A DNA stretch of 64,000 nt. Origin: Affinundibacterium fentianense (GTDB lineage Bacteria; Pseudomonadota; Gammaproteobacteria; Burkholderiales; Burkholderiaceae_D). The stretch covers positions 496,001-560,000 of the forward strand of contig NZ_JAGSPJ010000002.1 of assembly GCF_018139545.1 (NCBI RefSeq), read 5' to 3'. The notes under the pieces are model-generated. The model was given only the letters and a program-made list of their open reading frames with translations, ran no database searches and was not told where the DNA came from. The translations under genes were made by a program, and so were the position numbers. This document shows, one piece after another, positions 45,814 to 54,329 of this stretch (the stretch's first letter is position 1; each line of letters begins with the position of its first letter).

Positions 45814-47055
45814 ATGCAGAATGCTATCCAAGCACAACAAATACATACTATTGTGCAAAATTACCAAACACCTTGCTGGGCGTATGATGCGACGCGGATT
45901 CGTCAACAGATCAATCTGCTACGTCAATTTGATGTGATTCGATTTGCTCAAAAATCTTGCAGTAACATTCATATCCTGCGCTTAATGCGTGAGGAAGGCG
46001 TATTGGTCGACTCCGTCTCGTTAGGGGAAGTGGAACGCGCCCTCATTGCTGGGTTTGATCCTTCCGTCGATGCGCACCACGCACCGATCGTCTTTACTGC
46101 CGATTTGCTAGATCGTCAAACGCTGAATCGTGTCGTCGAATTGACTATTCCCGTCAATTGCGGCTCTCCTCAGATGCTCGAACAATTAGGGCAGATCCAC
46201 CCAGGTCATCCTGTTTGGTTACGTATCAATCCAGGTTTTGGGCATGGTCATAGCCGCAAAACCAACACAGGTGGAGAACAAAGTAAGCACGGGATCTGGC
46301 ATGAGGAATTACCGCAAGCCTACGCGCTGATTCAACAGTACGGCCTCAAGCTCGTTGGCCTTCACATGCATATTGGATCAGGGGTTGACTACGATCATTT
46401 ACAAAGCGTGTGCGATGCCATGATTGCACAAGTCAAGGCATGTCCTTTTGATCTCACGTCCATCTCAATCGGTGGGGGATTATCTATCCCTTATCAAGCC
46501 GATGAGCCCGAGGTCGATACCACCCACTACTTCGAAATGTGGAACCTAGCCCGTCAACAAATCGAACGGCATCTCGGACACAAGGTCAGCATGGAAATCG
46601 AACCCGGCCGCTTTTTAGTGGCACAGTCAGGGATATTGATTTCAGAGTTGCGAGCACAAAAACAGGTCGGTTCGAATTTTTTCCTCTTCGTCGATGCTGG
46701 ATTTAATGATTTGGTTCGCCCTTCGATGTATGGCAGCTTTCATCGTATCAGTGCGCACACAGCAGACGGACAATTACGTGGTGGTGCGACAAGACCGAGC
46801 GTTGTTGCAGGTCCTCTATGTGAATCCGGAGACGTATTTACGCAGGAAGAAGGCGGAGTCGTAACCCACCAAAATTTACCCGTATGTGAAGTGGGTGATC
46901 TTATCGTCTTTCATGATGCGGGGGCATATGGTGCCAGCATGTCGTCAAATTACAATTCCCGTCCATTGATACCCGAGGTGTTGGTCGACGGCGATACGAT
47001 GCAATTGATAAGACGGCGACAAACCATACAAGAGTTAATTGCACTTGAGCAATAA
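45814..47055 (+). CDS. lysA: Diaminopimelate decarboxylase, E. coli LysA type
   Basis: PLP fold-III enzyme converting meso-diaminopimelate to L-lysine, the last step of lysine synthesis. PLP binds K47 in RFAQKSCSNIHILRLMRE; the glycine-rich phosphate loop ISIGGGLSIPY, HMHIGSGVDY and the active-site AGPLCESGDVF are present. The alignment by eye with E. coli LysA is strong over its whole length. ATG 45814 is chosen for its AGGA ribosome-binding site, though in-frame ATGs at 45766 and 45781 exist. The gene is monocistronic, followed by a terminator, with an Lrp-type rather than the enterobacterial LysR regulator alongside. Confidence 0.93.
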   Translation: MQNAIQAQQIHTIVQNYQTPCWAYDATRIRQQINLLRQFDVIRFAQKSCSNIHILRLMREEGVLVDSVSLGEVERALIAGFDPSVDAHHAPIVFTADLLDRQTLNRVVELTIPVNCGSPQMLEQLGQIHPGHPVWLRINPGFGHGHSRKTNTGGEQSKHGIWHEELPQAYALIQQYGLKLVGLHMHIGSGVDYDHLQSVCDAMIAQVKACPFDLTSISIGGGLSIPYQADEPEVDTTHYFEMWNLARQQIERHLGHKVSMEIEPGRFLVAQSGILISELRAQKQVGSNFFLFVDAGFNDLVRPSMYGSFHRISAHTADGQLRGGATRPSVVAGPLCESGDVFTQEEGGVVTHQNLPVCEVGDLIVFHDAGAYGASMSSNYNSRPLIPEVLVDGDTMQLIRRRQTIQELIALEQ

Positions 47056-47429
47056 GTGATGGTGATCTGCTTTTGTCGCAGCGCCAAAAGGAAACCGCTA
47101 GCCAAAACTGGACTGCGCTGAAGACCAACATGGTGGGTGAGTTTAGCTCCCAACTCACCCCCATTTTTTCGACTACCGCAAGATTGCAATGTAGCGCCGA
47201 GTCCGTCAAACAAATTAGGCGTGTAACCCTAAAACGAGAGTCATTAGTGCATCAATTCATGTGGGAATTTGAGCATCTGGCGACATACTGAATTTCATTC
47301 ATCGCATTTTCACTGTTTTTATATCTAGTGTTTTTTATACTTTCGAGCACCTACTAAAACTCGGCACGTTGATGCTGGTTTTTAGATCAGGTATTTCATT
47401 TTAAACACACGAGATACAGGAAAATAAAG
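47056..47429. other. 374-base gap between lysA and the MipA-like gene
   Basis: The left half holds the lysA terminator (47135-47169). The right half is AT-rich and should hold the promoter of the MipA-like gene; TATACT near 47335 could be a -10 element but no good -35 partner is seen. No gene is supported. Confidence 0.55.
47135..47169 (+). terminator. Intrinsic terminator of lysA
   Basis: Perfect stem GGGTGAGTT/AACTCACCC with an eight-base loop, followed closely by CCATTTTTT. Confidence 0.75.
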
Positions 47430-48233
47430 ATGCAAACTCTAATGCAAATACGTTTGATCGCAACCAGCCTTTTATTCGGATCACTTTGCTTACCAGCCAT
47501 GGCGCAAATGTCTGGGCCGGTACAACTGCATGCCGCTGCTCCTGGCAGCGATGGTGGTCAAACAGGTGTAGCTGTCTTGTCGATACCCGACTACCAAGGT
47601 GCAAAAACTTCACGCACACTCCTTGTTCCATTGATCGATTATCAATGGGCAAATGGTTGGTTTGCAGGCGTCTCCAACGGCGTTGGTTATAATTTCGGAA
47701 CCAGCCCACAACTCGACTATGGACTTCGTCTAACCGCCAACTTGGGACGTCGCGAAAAGCGCTCATTGCGACTGCGCGGGATGGGCGACATTAAAGAGAG
47801 CGCTGAAATTGGCAGTTTCTTCAATTGGCATTTCAATTCAGAAATCGGGATCAGCCAAACTATTCAATTTGGCGCGGGCAACACACATCGTGGTGCAAGC
47901 ATGAATATCGCGGCGCACTTTAATAAAACAGTGGGCAATCATTTGCGGGCAGGAGCGAGTCTCGGCGCGGTCTACGCAAATGAAGACAGCATGCGTAATT
48001 TTTTTGGAGTTGATGCCTTGCAGGCGGCACGTAGCCACCTGCCGCAGTTTCGAGCGAGAGCTGGTCTACAACAAACCTATGTATCGGCGTTTGTGAATTA
48101 CACCTTAGACGAACGCTCTGCACTCAGCCTCATCGTTAGCAGTGAACTCTTAGCGGGCGATGCAAAATCGAGTCCACTCACACAAATCGCGCGCACCAAC
48201 ACGATCGTCGGTGCGTGGACTTATCACTTTTAA
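47430..48233 (+). CDS. MipA/OmpV family outer membrane protein
   Basis: 267 residues with a signal peptide (ending AMAQ) and a beta-barrel body ending in phenylalanine (AWTYHF). The pattern of SIPDYQGAKTSRTLLVPLIDYQW near the start and alternating short strands to the end is that of the MipA/OmpV family, whose members act in murein machinery scaffolding (MipA) or as porin-like proteins. AGGAAA precedes the ATG. No regulator or partner is adjacent, so the role is open. Confidence 0.87.
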   Translation: MQTLMQIRLIATSLLFGSLCLPAMAQMSGPVQLHAAAPGSDGGQTGVAVLSIPDYQGAKTSRTLLVPLIDYQWANGWFAGVSNGVGYNFGTSPQLDYGLRLTANLGRREKRSLRLRGMGDIKESAEIGSFFNWHFNSEIGISQTIQFGAGNTHRGASMNIAAHFNKTVGNHLRAGASLGAVYANEDSMRNFFGVDALQAARSHLPQFRARAGLQQTYVSAFVNYTLDERSALSLIVSSELLAGDAKSSPLTQIARTNTIVGAWTYHF

Positions 48234-48275
48234 GTACTTGGCAATCACTTTACCTATTCAACAAAATTGCACCAA

Positions 48276-48298
48276 CAGGGTCGGGTTCACCCGCCCTG
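48276..48298. terminator. Possible shared stem-loop between convergent genes
   Basis: CAGGGtCGGGT-TC-ACCCGcCCTG forms a strong ten-base-pair stem with one mismatch between the ends of the MipA-like (+) and oxygenase (-) genes. T-tracts are poor on both sides, so termination is not certain. Confidence 0.4.
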
Positions 48299-48330
48299 CA
48301 AAGATTCTCAGACAAAGCTTGTGAACCTGC

Positions 48331-48921
48331 TTAATTAGCGACCGACAAATCAGCAGGGGCCAGCTTAACAACCAACACGATCCGCAGCCCCTCAAATTCT
48401 TTAGAAAGCGGTCGCGGTGCATGCAAGCTATCTGCAGGAAAGCTCAATATACGGTTTCCCTTGGGTAAAACAGACGCGACAATTTCTTTGTCTTTGTTAA
48501 ATATAACAGTCTCGCCCCCCCATTCGGGTTTCCATTCATGATTTAAATAGAGAACGCAAGTTTGTTCTCCTGGTCTATCTGTATCGGTATGCGGCCACCC
48601 ATCAGTCCCATAGGTATGGGCATTCATATAAAAGCGCAAGATTTTTGTGCCAGCCGGTGCCAAATGTTGCAGAAAAAAATCGAGATATTTCGCAAAGATG
48701 GGCAAAGGATGCGCACGCACTTTATCGGAAACGTCTAGGACATTTTTTTTACCACCATGACCTATCTCATAGTGCCAATAGCGCGAATGCGGATTGGATG
48801 GAGTATTCCATCCAAACGACCAACCAATTTTCGGCAAGGTTGTATACAGCTCACTCAATATCTCGACCGGAACAGCATTGTGAATTAATTGAATTTGGCC
48901 AAATTGAAGATGGTTTTGCAT
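48331..48921 (-). CDS. 2OG-Fe(II) oxygenase family protein
   Basis: 196 residues with the double-stranded beta-helix iron site: the HxD pair in GWPHTDTDRPGEQT, the distal histidine in SLHAPRPLS and the 2-oxoglutarate-binding arginine in LRIVLVVK. A conserved WGGETVIF strand also fits prolyl-4-hydroxylase-like enzymes. The substrate is not known. It lies 60 bases after another iron/2-oxoglutarate oxygenase of a different subfamily, in the same direction. Confidence 0.85.
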   Translation of the reverse strand: MQNHLQFGQIQLIHNAVPVEILSELYTTLPKIGWSFGWNTPSNPHSRYWHYEIGHGGKKNVLDVSDKVRAHPLPIFAKYLDFFLQHLAPAGTKILRFYMNAHTYGTDGWPHTDTDRPGEQTCVLYLNHEWKPEWGGETVIFNKDKEIVASVLPKGNRILSFPADSLHAPRPLSKEFEGLRIVLVVKLAPADLSVAN

Positions 48922-48981
48922 ATTTTTTTAACTGGGGATATTTCGCTAAGAAATAAATTATTCGGTATCGTATGGCGAGGA

Positions 48982-49749
48982 TCAAATCACAATTTCAGGC
49001 TTACTCGCAGAACGCGAATGAGGAATGGGTTCGTTATCCAAAGCACGATAAGTGAAAACCATAGAGAATTTGGTTTGAGTCGTTTGATTGCATCCAGCAG
49101 CATGAAATAAGTTACTTGAAAAGAGCAATACATCGCCTTGTTTTAGAGGCACGGTAACCGCCGTTTCGAGCAAGGATTGATTCGTAACATGGTCAGCACG
49201 TAAGAATTGCGCTGAGTCTAGTTGTGCCGATTCAATCTGCCATCGATGTGAGCCAGGTAGCACTAACAGACATCCATTTTCGACTTTTTCATCACGTAAA
49301 GCCAGCCAAACGCTGATCAACTCGGGGCGTTGAAAATGCCAGTAACGACTGTCCCTATGCCAGCCTGTCAGGCTCGAAAATCGCGCTTGTTTCGTCATGA
49401 TGCAATTATGGTGTACCTGCGACATTCGAACGTTTTGTCCCAATAATTGCTTTAAATTGTCCGCCAGATCTTTCTGCGTCGCCCATTCTGCAATCAATTC
49501 AGCACGTGAATAGGCCTGCAACAAACGACGAGCCGTTTGCCCCCCTTCTGCATCGCGCGAAGCTGGTGCACCTGGATAGCGAGTATCTGCCTCATATTCA
49601 ATTGGTTGGACAATGCCATCCAATTCAGACTGGGCAAACGACAATAGCCGATCACATAATTCAGGAGTCGTAAATTGTGGCAAAACCAAATAGCCTTGGC
49701 GTTTAAATTCTTCAAGTTGAGCGAAATTCAGCATAGGGTAGATGTCCAT
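48982..49749 (-). CDS. Phytanoyl-CoA dioxygenase (PhyH) family protein
   Basis: 255 residues. The iron ligands are HxD in LTGWHRDSRYWH and the distal histidine in SNLFHAAGCNQT, with a basic residue nearby for 2-oxoglutarate (TKFSMVFTYRA). FKRQGYLVLPQFTTPELCDRLL at the start and the VWLALRDEKVENGCLLVLPGSH block are PhyH hallmarks. Bacterial members hydroxylate diverse small molecules including ectoine and natural products; nothing near tells which. A second ATG five codons in is possible. Confidence 0.88.
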   Translation of the reverse strand: MDIYPMLNFAQLEEFKRQGYLVLPQFTTPELCDRLLSFAQSELDGIVQPIEYEADTRYPGAPASRDAEGGQTARRLLQAYSRAELIAEWATQKDLADNLKQLLGQNVRMSQVHHNCIMTKQARFSSLTGWHRDSRYWHFQRPELISVWLALRDEKVENGCLLVLPGSHRWQIESAQLDSAQFLRADHVTNQSLLETAVTVPLKQGDVLLFSSNLFHAAGCNQTTQTKFSMVFTYRALDNEPIPHSRSASKPEIVI

Positions 49750-49895
49750 TTTCGTGATTCCGCATTATAGTGCGAAGCAGATTCTTCCATGCCCGAAAAT
49801 CCGAACGAAGGGATTAAAAAAAGTAAAAACTTTGTACACTCAATGATGTACTTAGACGTTAAAATTTCCTGTCTTTAATTTTGTATCGAGTCGCT

Positions 49896-50540
49896 ATGAC
49901 CACCCGTCGCCATTTTCTTCGTCGATCCCTTCTATTGACTGCATCTGGGCTAATGCTCGGTACTCGTTCCGGTTTGCTATTGGCACAAGATGGTGAATCC
50001 AAAACGAGCAAACTCAGCCCACCACCCGATCTATTTGATGCACAAGTCTTGGATGTCGATTTTTGGCTAAAACCACGTACTTTAGATGTGATTCGTCCAG
50101 CAAGTGGAGAGCGTGTAAAACTCTTGTACTGGAAAGATGGTGATATGATTGATTCTGCGTATCAGCAATTCTGTCATATTCTACGTGACGTGAACGGTAG
50201 AAAGACTGCGCCGATCGACCCCAAATTATTAGAGACCTTATGGGCAACGCAAGCATTCATCGCGCGATTTGGCATGACCAAGCCTTTAGAAATTTTGTCT
50301 GGATATCGCACACCAGAATCAAACCAACGACTGCGTGAGGAAGGCATTCCCGCTGCACGAAAATCCCTACATTTAGAAGGCAGGGCTGCCGATATTCGTA
50401 TCGGCGATTTACATGAAGAAGTCCTTGGGGAATTAATTCAAAGTTTCAAGCAAGGTGGTGTAGGTTTCTACTACCGCGCAAGCAGCAAAGGCGGTTGGAT
50501 ACATACGGACACCGGATTACAACGTAGTTGGAAAGGTTAA
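49896..50540 (+). CDS. Tat-exported DUF882 protein, MepK-like murein endopeptidase
   Basis: 214 residues from ATG 49896 (MTTRRHFLRRSLLLTASGLM), a clear twin-arginine signal peptide with RRHFLRRSLL. The DUF882/peptidase M15-like domain shows zinc-site motifs SLHLEGRAADIRI (H, D) and GWIHTD (H), and LSGYRTPESNQ. E. coli MepK (YcbK) in this family cuts L,D crosslinks (mDAP-mDAP) in peptidoglycan. A TTG five codons upstream is in frame but would spoil the Tat N-region. Confidence 0.88.
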   Translation: MTTRRHFLRRSLLLTASGLMLGTRSGLLLAQDGESKTSKLSPPPDLFDAQVLDVDFWLKPRTLDVIRPASGERVKLLYWKDGDMIDSAYQQFCHILRDVNGRKTAPIDPKLLETLWATQAFIARFGMTKPLEILSGYRTPESNQRLREEGIPAARKSLHLEGRAADIRIGDLHEEVLGELIQSFKQGGVGFYYRASSKGGWIHTDTGLQRSWKG

Positions 50541-50561
50541 TTCGCTTACCGCATCGGTGAC

Positions 50562-50837
50562 TTAACGTTTTTTACGTGAGCGATCCGCGGACTCACGTAA
50601 AATTGTAAAGTTCCAATCATGCTCATTGGTCACGCCATTATGGACAGTAATAATACGAAACAATTCCGGCTCTGACTTCAAGCGTTGACCTGTCGCTTCT
50701 AACTTCAGTTCCAGATTGTTTTTATCATAGACATCGAGCTCAACCAGCGAACCATCAATCGCCGCAGGTGACAATAGTGAGGCGATGGTTTTCGGCGTGT
50801 ATTCCAACATATACACAGGCATGGCAAAGGCACCCAT
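50562..50837 (-). CDS. Small conserved hypothetical protein
   Basis: 91 residues, no signal peptide or membrane span, mixed alpha/beta with YMLEYTPKTIASLLSPAAIDGSLVEL and a very basic end (SADRSRKKR). GGAG five bases before ATG 50837 supports translation. Not recognised as any family. It converges on the DUF882 gene with 21 bases between, and a large inverted repeat covers its last codons. Confidence 0.65.
   Translation of the reverse strand: MGAFAMPVYMLEYTPKTIASLLSPAAIDGSLVELDVYDKNNLELKLEATGQRLKSEPELFRIITVHNGVTNEHDWNFTILRESADRSRKKR
50570..50602. repeat. Perfect 11-base inverted repeat over the stop region of the small protein gene
   Basis: TTTTACGTGAG and CTCACGTAAAA are separated by 11 bases. 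The repeat encodes part of the basic C-terminus of the 50562-50837 protein and lies in the short space where two convergent transcripts end, so it may double as a terminator. Confidence 0.6.
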
Positions 50838-50923
50838 CGCAACTCCTTGTTAAACTTGAGATACTCCGATTCTACTCGCCCCAATTCCGCTGTGGCAATG
50901 TATTTCCAAATTAGAAAAACAAA

Positions 50924-50957
50924 ACGGGTGGCAAAACCACAGTGCTTCGCCACCCGT
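50924..50957 (-). terminator. Intrinsic terminator of the DUF885 gene
   Basis: Perfect nine-base stem ACGGGTGGC/GCCACCCGT with a 16-base loop, followed on the minus strand by TTTGTTTTTC, about 100 bases after the DUF885 gene stop. Confidence 0.75.
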
Positions 50958-51057
50958 ACTCTATTCCCCACTCACAGAATCTAGCCACTCAAGTTGCGCT
51001 CACCTTCCACTCAATTGTGCGGAAGGCAAACCAGCCTCAGACGCCGGATGCCAAAGC

Positions 51058-52893
51058 CTATTTTTTCGTGGCGACCCAGTCCTTAATCCGCGTTTCCAAA
51101 ATATCAAGAGGCAAAGCACCTGCGCCTAAAATCTCATCATGAAACTCTTTGAGACTAAATTTCGCTCCTAATGCCTTATTCGCGTAGTCACGCAACTCGA
51201 GAATCTTTAGTTGGCCAATTTTGTATCCTAATGCTTGCCCAGGCCAAACTATGTACCGATCAGTCTCGCTTTGTATTTCCACTTCCTCGATACCGGAATG
51301 GTTACGGAAAAAATCAACAACTTGTTGCCTATCCCATTTTTTGTAGTGCAATCCGGTGTCAACGACTAGGCGAATTGCTCGGAGCATTTCATCTTGTAGG
51401 TGACCATAAAAGCTGTAAGGATCTTGAAAAAAACCTAATTCCTGGCCCAAGCGCTCGGAATACAATGCCCAACCTTCTACATAGGCATTATTTCCGCCTT
51501 GCTGTCGATATGCAGGCAATCCTTCCAATTCTTGGGCAATGGCGATTTGCATATGGTGGCCAGGCACGCCTTCATGTAACGCCGTCGTTTCAATCGACAA
51601 AGTCATCCGATTTGCAAAATCCCCCGTATTCACCATCACATGACCCGGACGCGAACCGTCCGCGGCACCAGGATTGTACGAAGCGCCTGCTGCCTCTTTT
51701 TCGCGGAACTCTTCTACCGCCATGATCTTGACCTTGGCTTTTGGTAAACGACCAAATAGTTCGGGAATTTTGGCATACATCTGATCTGTGTACTTGCTAT
51801 ACAAATCCAAAATTTCTTGACGAGACTTTGGATGAAGTGCCGGATTTTTTTCCATCGAAGCATTGAATGTCTTCAAATCAGCAAAGCCAAGTTTCTTCGC
51901 GACTTCAAGCATTTGCGCCTCTATCCTAGCAACTTCGCGCAAACCAATTTGATGGATTTCTTCGGCCGACTTATTAGTTGTGGTTTGTGTTTTCACTTGC
52001 AATTTATAGCGAGCTGCACCGTCAGGTAGTGACCACATCCCGACATGCGGGCGACCATGTGGCGCATATTCTGAGCGAACAAAATTAGCAAAATTTTGAT
52101 AGGCTGGGATGACTTTGTCTTTTATTGCAGCAAGCACACTTGCCTTTAAGCGATGCTGATCTGCAGCAGAAATATCCGCTGGGAATTCGCTTACTGGTTT
52201 TGCAAATGGCGACGCATCCATGCTCATCGCAACAATATCTTCACATTGACGCGCGATCTTTGGCAGCAAGAATTGTGGTGGCATGATTTTATTCTTTACC
52301 CCCAAACGCATCTGTACCATCGTTTGCTCGAATAACACGGGCAATTTGTTCAATCGGCTAATGTAATCCTCGTAGTCCTTGACGGACTTAAAGCTCAACA
52401 TCGTGACTAACTCAGGTGCATCCAGATGAATGCCTGAATTTTGCAGTACGGGCATTTGCCAGCCCTTAAATCGTGCTCCCTCAATTTCTTCTTGCAGCTG
52501 TCTGACCATCAAGTCTTTGTTCAACTTCTGCTGTACATTGAAACCGCTCGTATCGATTGCATGAAAGCGCTGAAGGAATTCGCGAGTCTTTTTTAAATTT
52601 GCATCGATGGCAGCTTGGGAAAAATCTCTCAATTGATCGTTATAGCGCTTGTCCCCCAGCATAGATGCATATTCAGGATTAGTTCGTAGACTATATTCCC
52701 ATTGTTCATTCAAAAGAGCGTCTAATTGTTTAAGACGTACTTCCAGCGATGATGAATTAACCAAAGTATGGTGCTTCGCTGGCGTTTTACCCTTGAGTGG
52801 CGCATCTACTTGCGCAGAGACAAACTGTGGAGCACTCAACAAACCGAGTGCGATCATTAAGCTAGCTAACTTATTTTGCGCAGAAAATTTCAT
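51058..52893 (-). CDS. Exported DUF885 family peptidase-like protein
   Basis: 611 residues from ATG 52893 (MKFSAQNKLASLM), with a signal peptide ending VSAQ. The DUF885 hallmark HEGVPGHHMQ is a zinc-site-like motif at about two-thirds of the length, followed by AYVEGWALYSERLGQELGFFQDPY and QALGYKIGQLKILELR. The family is thought to be metallopeptidase-like, with few members characterised. The frame stays open 32 codons upstream, but that part is not signal-like. It lies 65 bases after the hutF stop, on the same strand. Confidence 0.88.
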   Translation of the reverse strand: MKFSAQNKLASLMIALGLLSAPQFVSAQVDAPLKGKTPAKHHTLVNSSSLEVRLKQLDALLNEQWEYSLRTNPEYASMLGDKRYNDQLRDFSQAAIDANLKKTREFLQRFHAIDTSGFNVQQKLNKDLMVRQLQEEIEGARFKGWQMPVLQNSGIHLDAPELVTMLSFKSVKDYEDYISRLNKLPVLFEQTMVQMRLGVKNKIMPPQFLLPKIARQCEDIVAMSMDASPFAKPVSEFPADISAADQHRLKASVLAAIKDKVIPAYQNFANFVRSEYAPHGRPHVGMWSLPDGAARYKLQVKTQTTTNKSAEEIHQIGLREVARIEAQMLEVAKKLGFADLKTFNASMEKNPALHPKSRQEILDLYSKYTDQMYAKIPELFGRLPKAKVKIMAVEEFREKEAAGASYNPGAADGSRPGHVMVNTGDFANRMTLSIETTALHEGVPGHHMQIAIAQELEGLPAYRQQGGNNAYVEGWALYSERLGQELGFFQDPYSFYGHLQDEMLRAIRLVVDTGLHYKKWDRQQVVDFFRNHSGIEEVEIQSETDRYIVWPGQALGYKIGQLKILELRDYANKALGAKFSLKEFHDEILGAGALPLDILETRIKDWVATKK

Positions 52894-52958
52894 CCTATTT
52901 TTATCTCCATTGTTTTTTAATATCTGATTCCATTCGAAACCAATCAAACCATATACCA

Positions 52959-54329
52959 TCAGCTTAGACTTCGCAGTTGCCGCATACAAGTACGATACTC
53001 CTGCTGAATCCTCTCTTGATCGTGATGTCGTCCATTCTCGACCAGCAAGTTACCACCAACATACACATCACGAATCATAGGATCATTTCCAGCAAATACC
53101 ACTGTACTTAACACTTCGGGCGCCGACAAATCTTGCAAATTCGGATGTGTATCGTCAAAGACCATGAAATCCGCACGTTTCCCCTTTTCCAGCGAGCCAA
53201 CCGCTCGGCCAGTTGCTTGCGCTCCGCCAGCAAGACATTGCTGCCACAAATAATCTGCGACTCTACGCTGCCCTTGGATGCTCGCAATATTGCGTCCTTG
53301 CGAGCGTAAGCGCTGACCATATTCAAGCCAGCGAATTTCCTCGATAACACTTTGAGACACATGGCTATCAGTCCCAATTCCAAATCGGCCTTGCGCAGCG
53401 ATATAGGCAGGAAGCTCAAAAAAACCATCCCCCAGATTACCTTCAGTTGAAGTACAAATACCTGCTACAGATTGACTCGCGGCCATTGCAGCGATCTCGC
53501 TCTCGTTCAAGTGGGTCGCATGCACCAAGCACCATCGTTGATCAACAGACTGCGTATCGAAAAGCAACTCGACCGGCCTTCTCCCCGTCGCAGCAATACA
53601 GGCATTCACTTCACGCATTTGCTCTGCAATATGAATATGAATCGGACGATCTTTCGGTAACGCCGCAACCAATTCTGCAATCTGTTGTGTACTAGCAGCA
53701 CGCAGAGAATGCGGAGCAACGCCGACTTCAACCTGCGCATCCCTTTGCGACTCAAGTCGTTCAACGATGCGTAAAATCTCATCCACGCTAGTGTTAAAAC
53801 GCCGCTGATCTTCGCGTAGAGGCTGCAACTGAAAATCTGCGTAACTGTACAAGACAGGCAACATAGTCATACCAATGCCGGTATGGCGCGCGGCATCAAT
53901 CACACGTTGCGATGTTTCGGCTCTGTCTTCAAACCACTCTCCTTTGGGATCGCGGTGTACATAATGAAATTCGCAAATCGACGTGTAGCCATGGCGCAGA
54001 CATTCCATATATAGTTGCGCTGCAATTACTCGCATTTGCTCAGGCGTAATCGCTAATGCAAAACGATACATTAAGTCCCGCCAAGTCCAGAAACTATCAG
54101 GCCCCTCACCCGCGATTTCTGTCATCCCTGCCATCGCGCGTTGAAATGCATGTGAATGGAGATTGCTCATCCCAGGTGATACAAAGCCAACCTGCTTTTC
54201 AAACGGGCTAGCCTGAGCATTGAATTCAATTTCCGTGAAATCACCTACTTGATTCCAATGAAGTCGAACATTGCTTGCCCATCCTGTCGACAGTAAGGCG
54301 TTTTTTGCGAAAAGTGTGTTGGTACTCAT
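52959..54329 (-). CDS. hutF: Formimidoylglutamate deiminase HutF
   Basis: Amidohydrolase-superfamily enzyme converting N-formimino-L-glutamate to N-formyl-L-glutamate and ammonia in the five-step histidine degradation route. The metal site is visible: SNLHSHAFQRAMAG near the N-terminus, HIHIAEQ in the middle, VHATHLNESE and GIGTDSHVSQS towards the end. 456 residues, normal. Its ATG overlaps the hutG stop by four bases (ATGA), so both are made together; the substrate/product order matches hutG. Confidence 0.95.
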   Translation of the reverse strand: MSTNTLFAKNALLSTGWASNVRLHWNQVGDFTEIEFNAQASPFEKQVGFVSPGMSNLHSHAFQRAMAGMTEIAGEGPDSFWTWRDLMYRFALAITPEQMRVIAAQLYMECLRHGYTSICEFHYVHRDPKGEWFEDRAETSQRVIDAARHTGIGMTMLPVLYSYADFQLQPLREDQRRFNTSVDEILRIVERLESQRDAQVEVGVAPHSLRAASTQQIAELVAALPKDRPIHIHIAEQMREVNACIAATGRRPVELLFDTQSVDQRWCLVHATHLNESEIAAMAASQSVAGICTSTEGNLGDGFFELPAYIAAQGRFGIGTDSHVSQSVIEEIRWLEYGQRLRSQGRNIASIQGQRRVADYLWQQCLAGGAQATGRAVGSLEKGKRADFMVFDDTHPNLQDLSAPEVLSTVVFAGNDPMIRDVYVGGNLLVENGRHHDQERIQQEYRTCMRQLRSLS

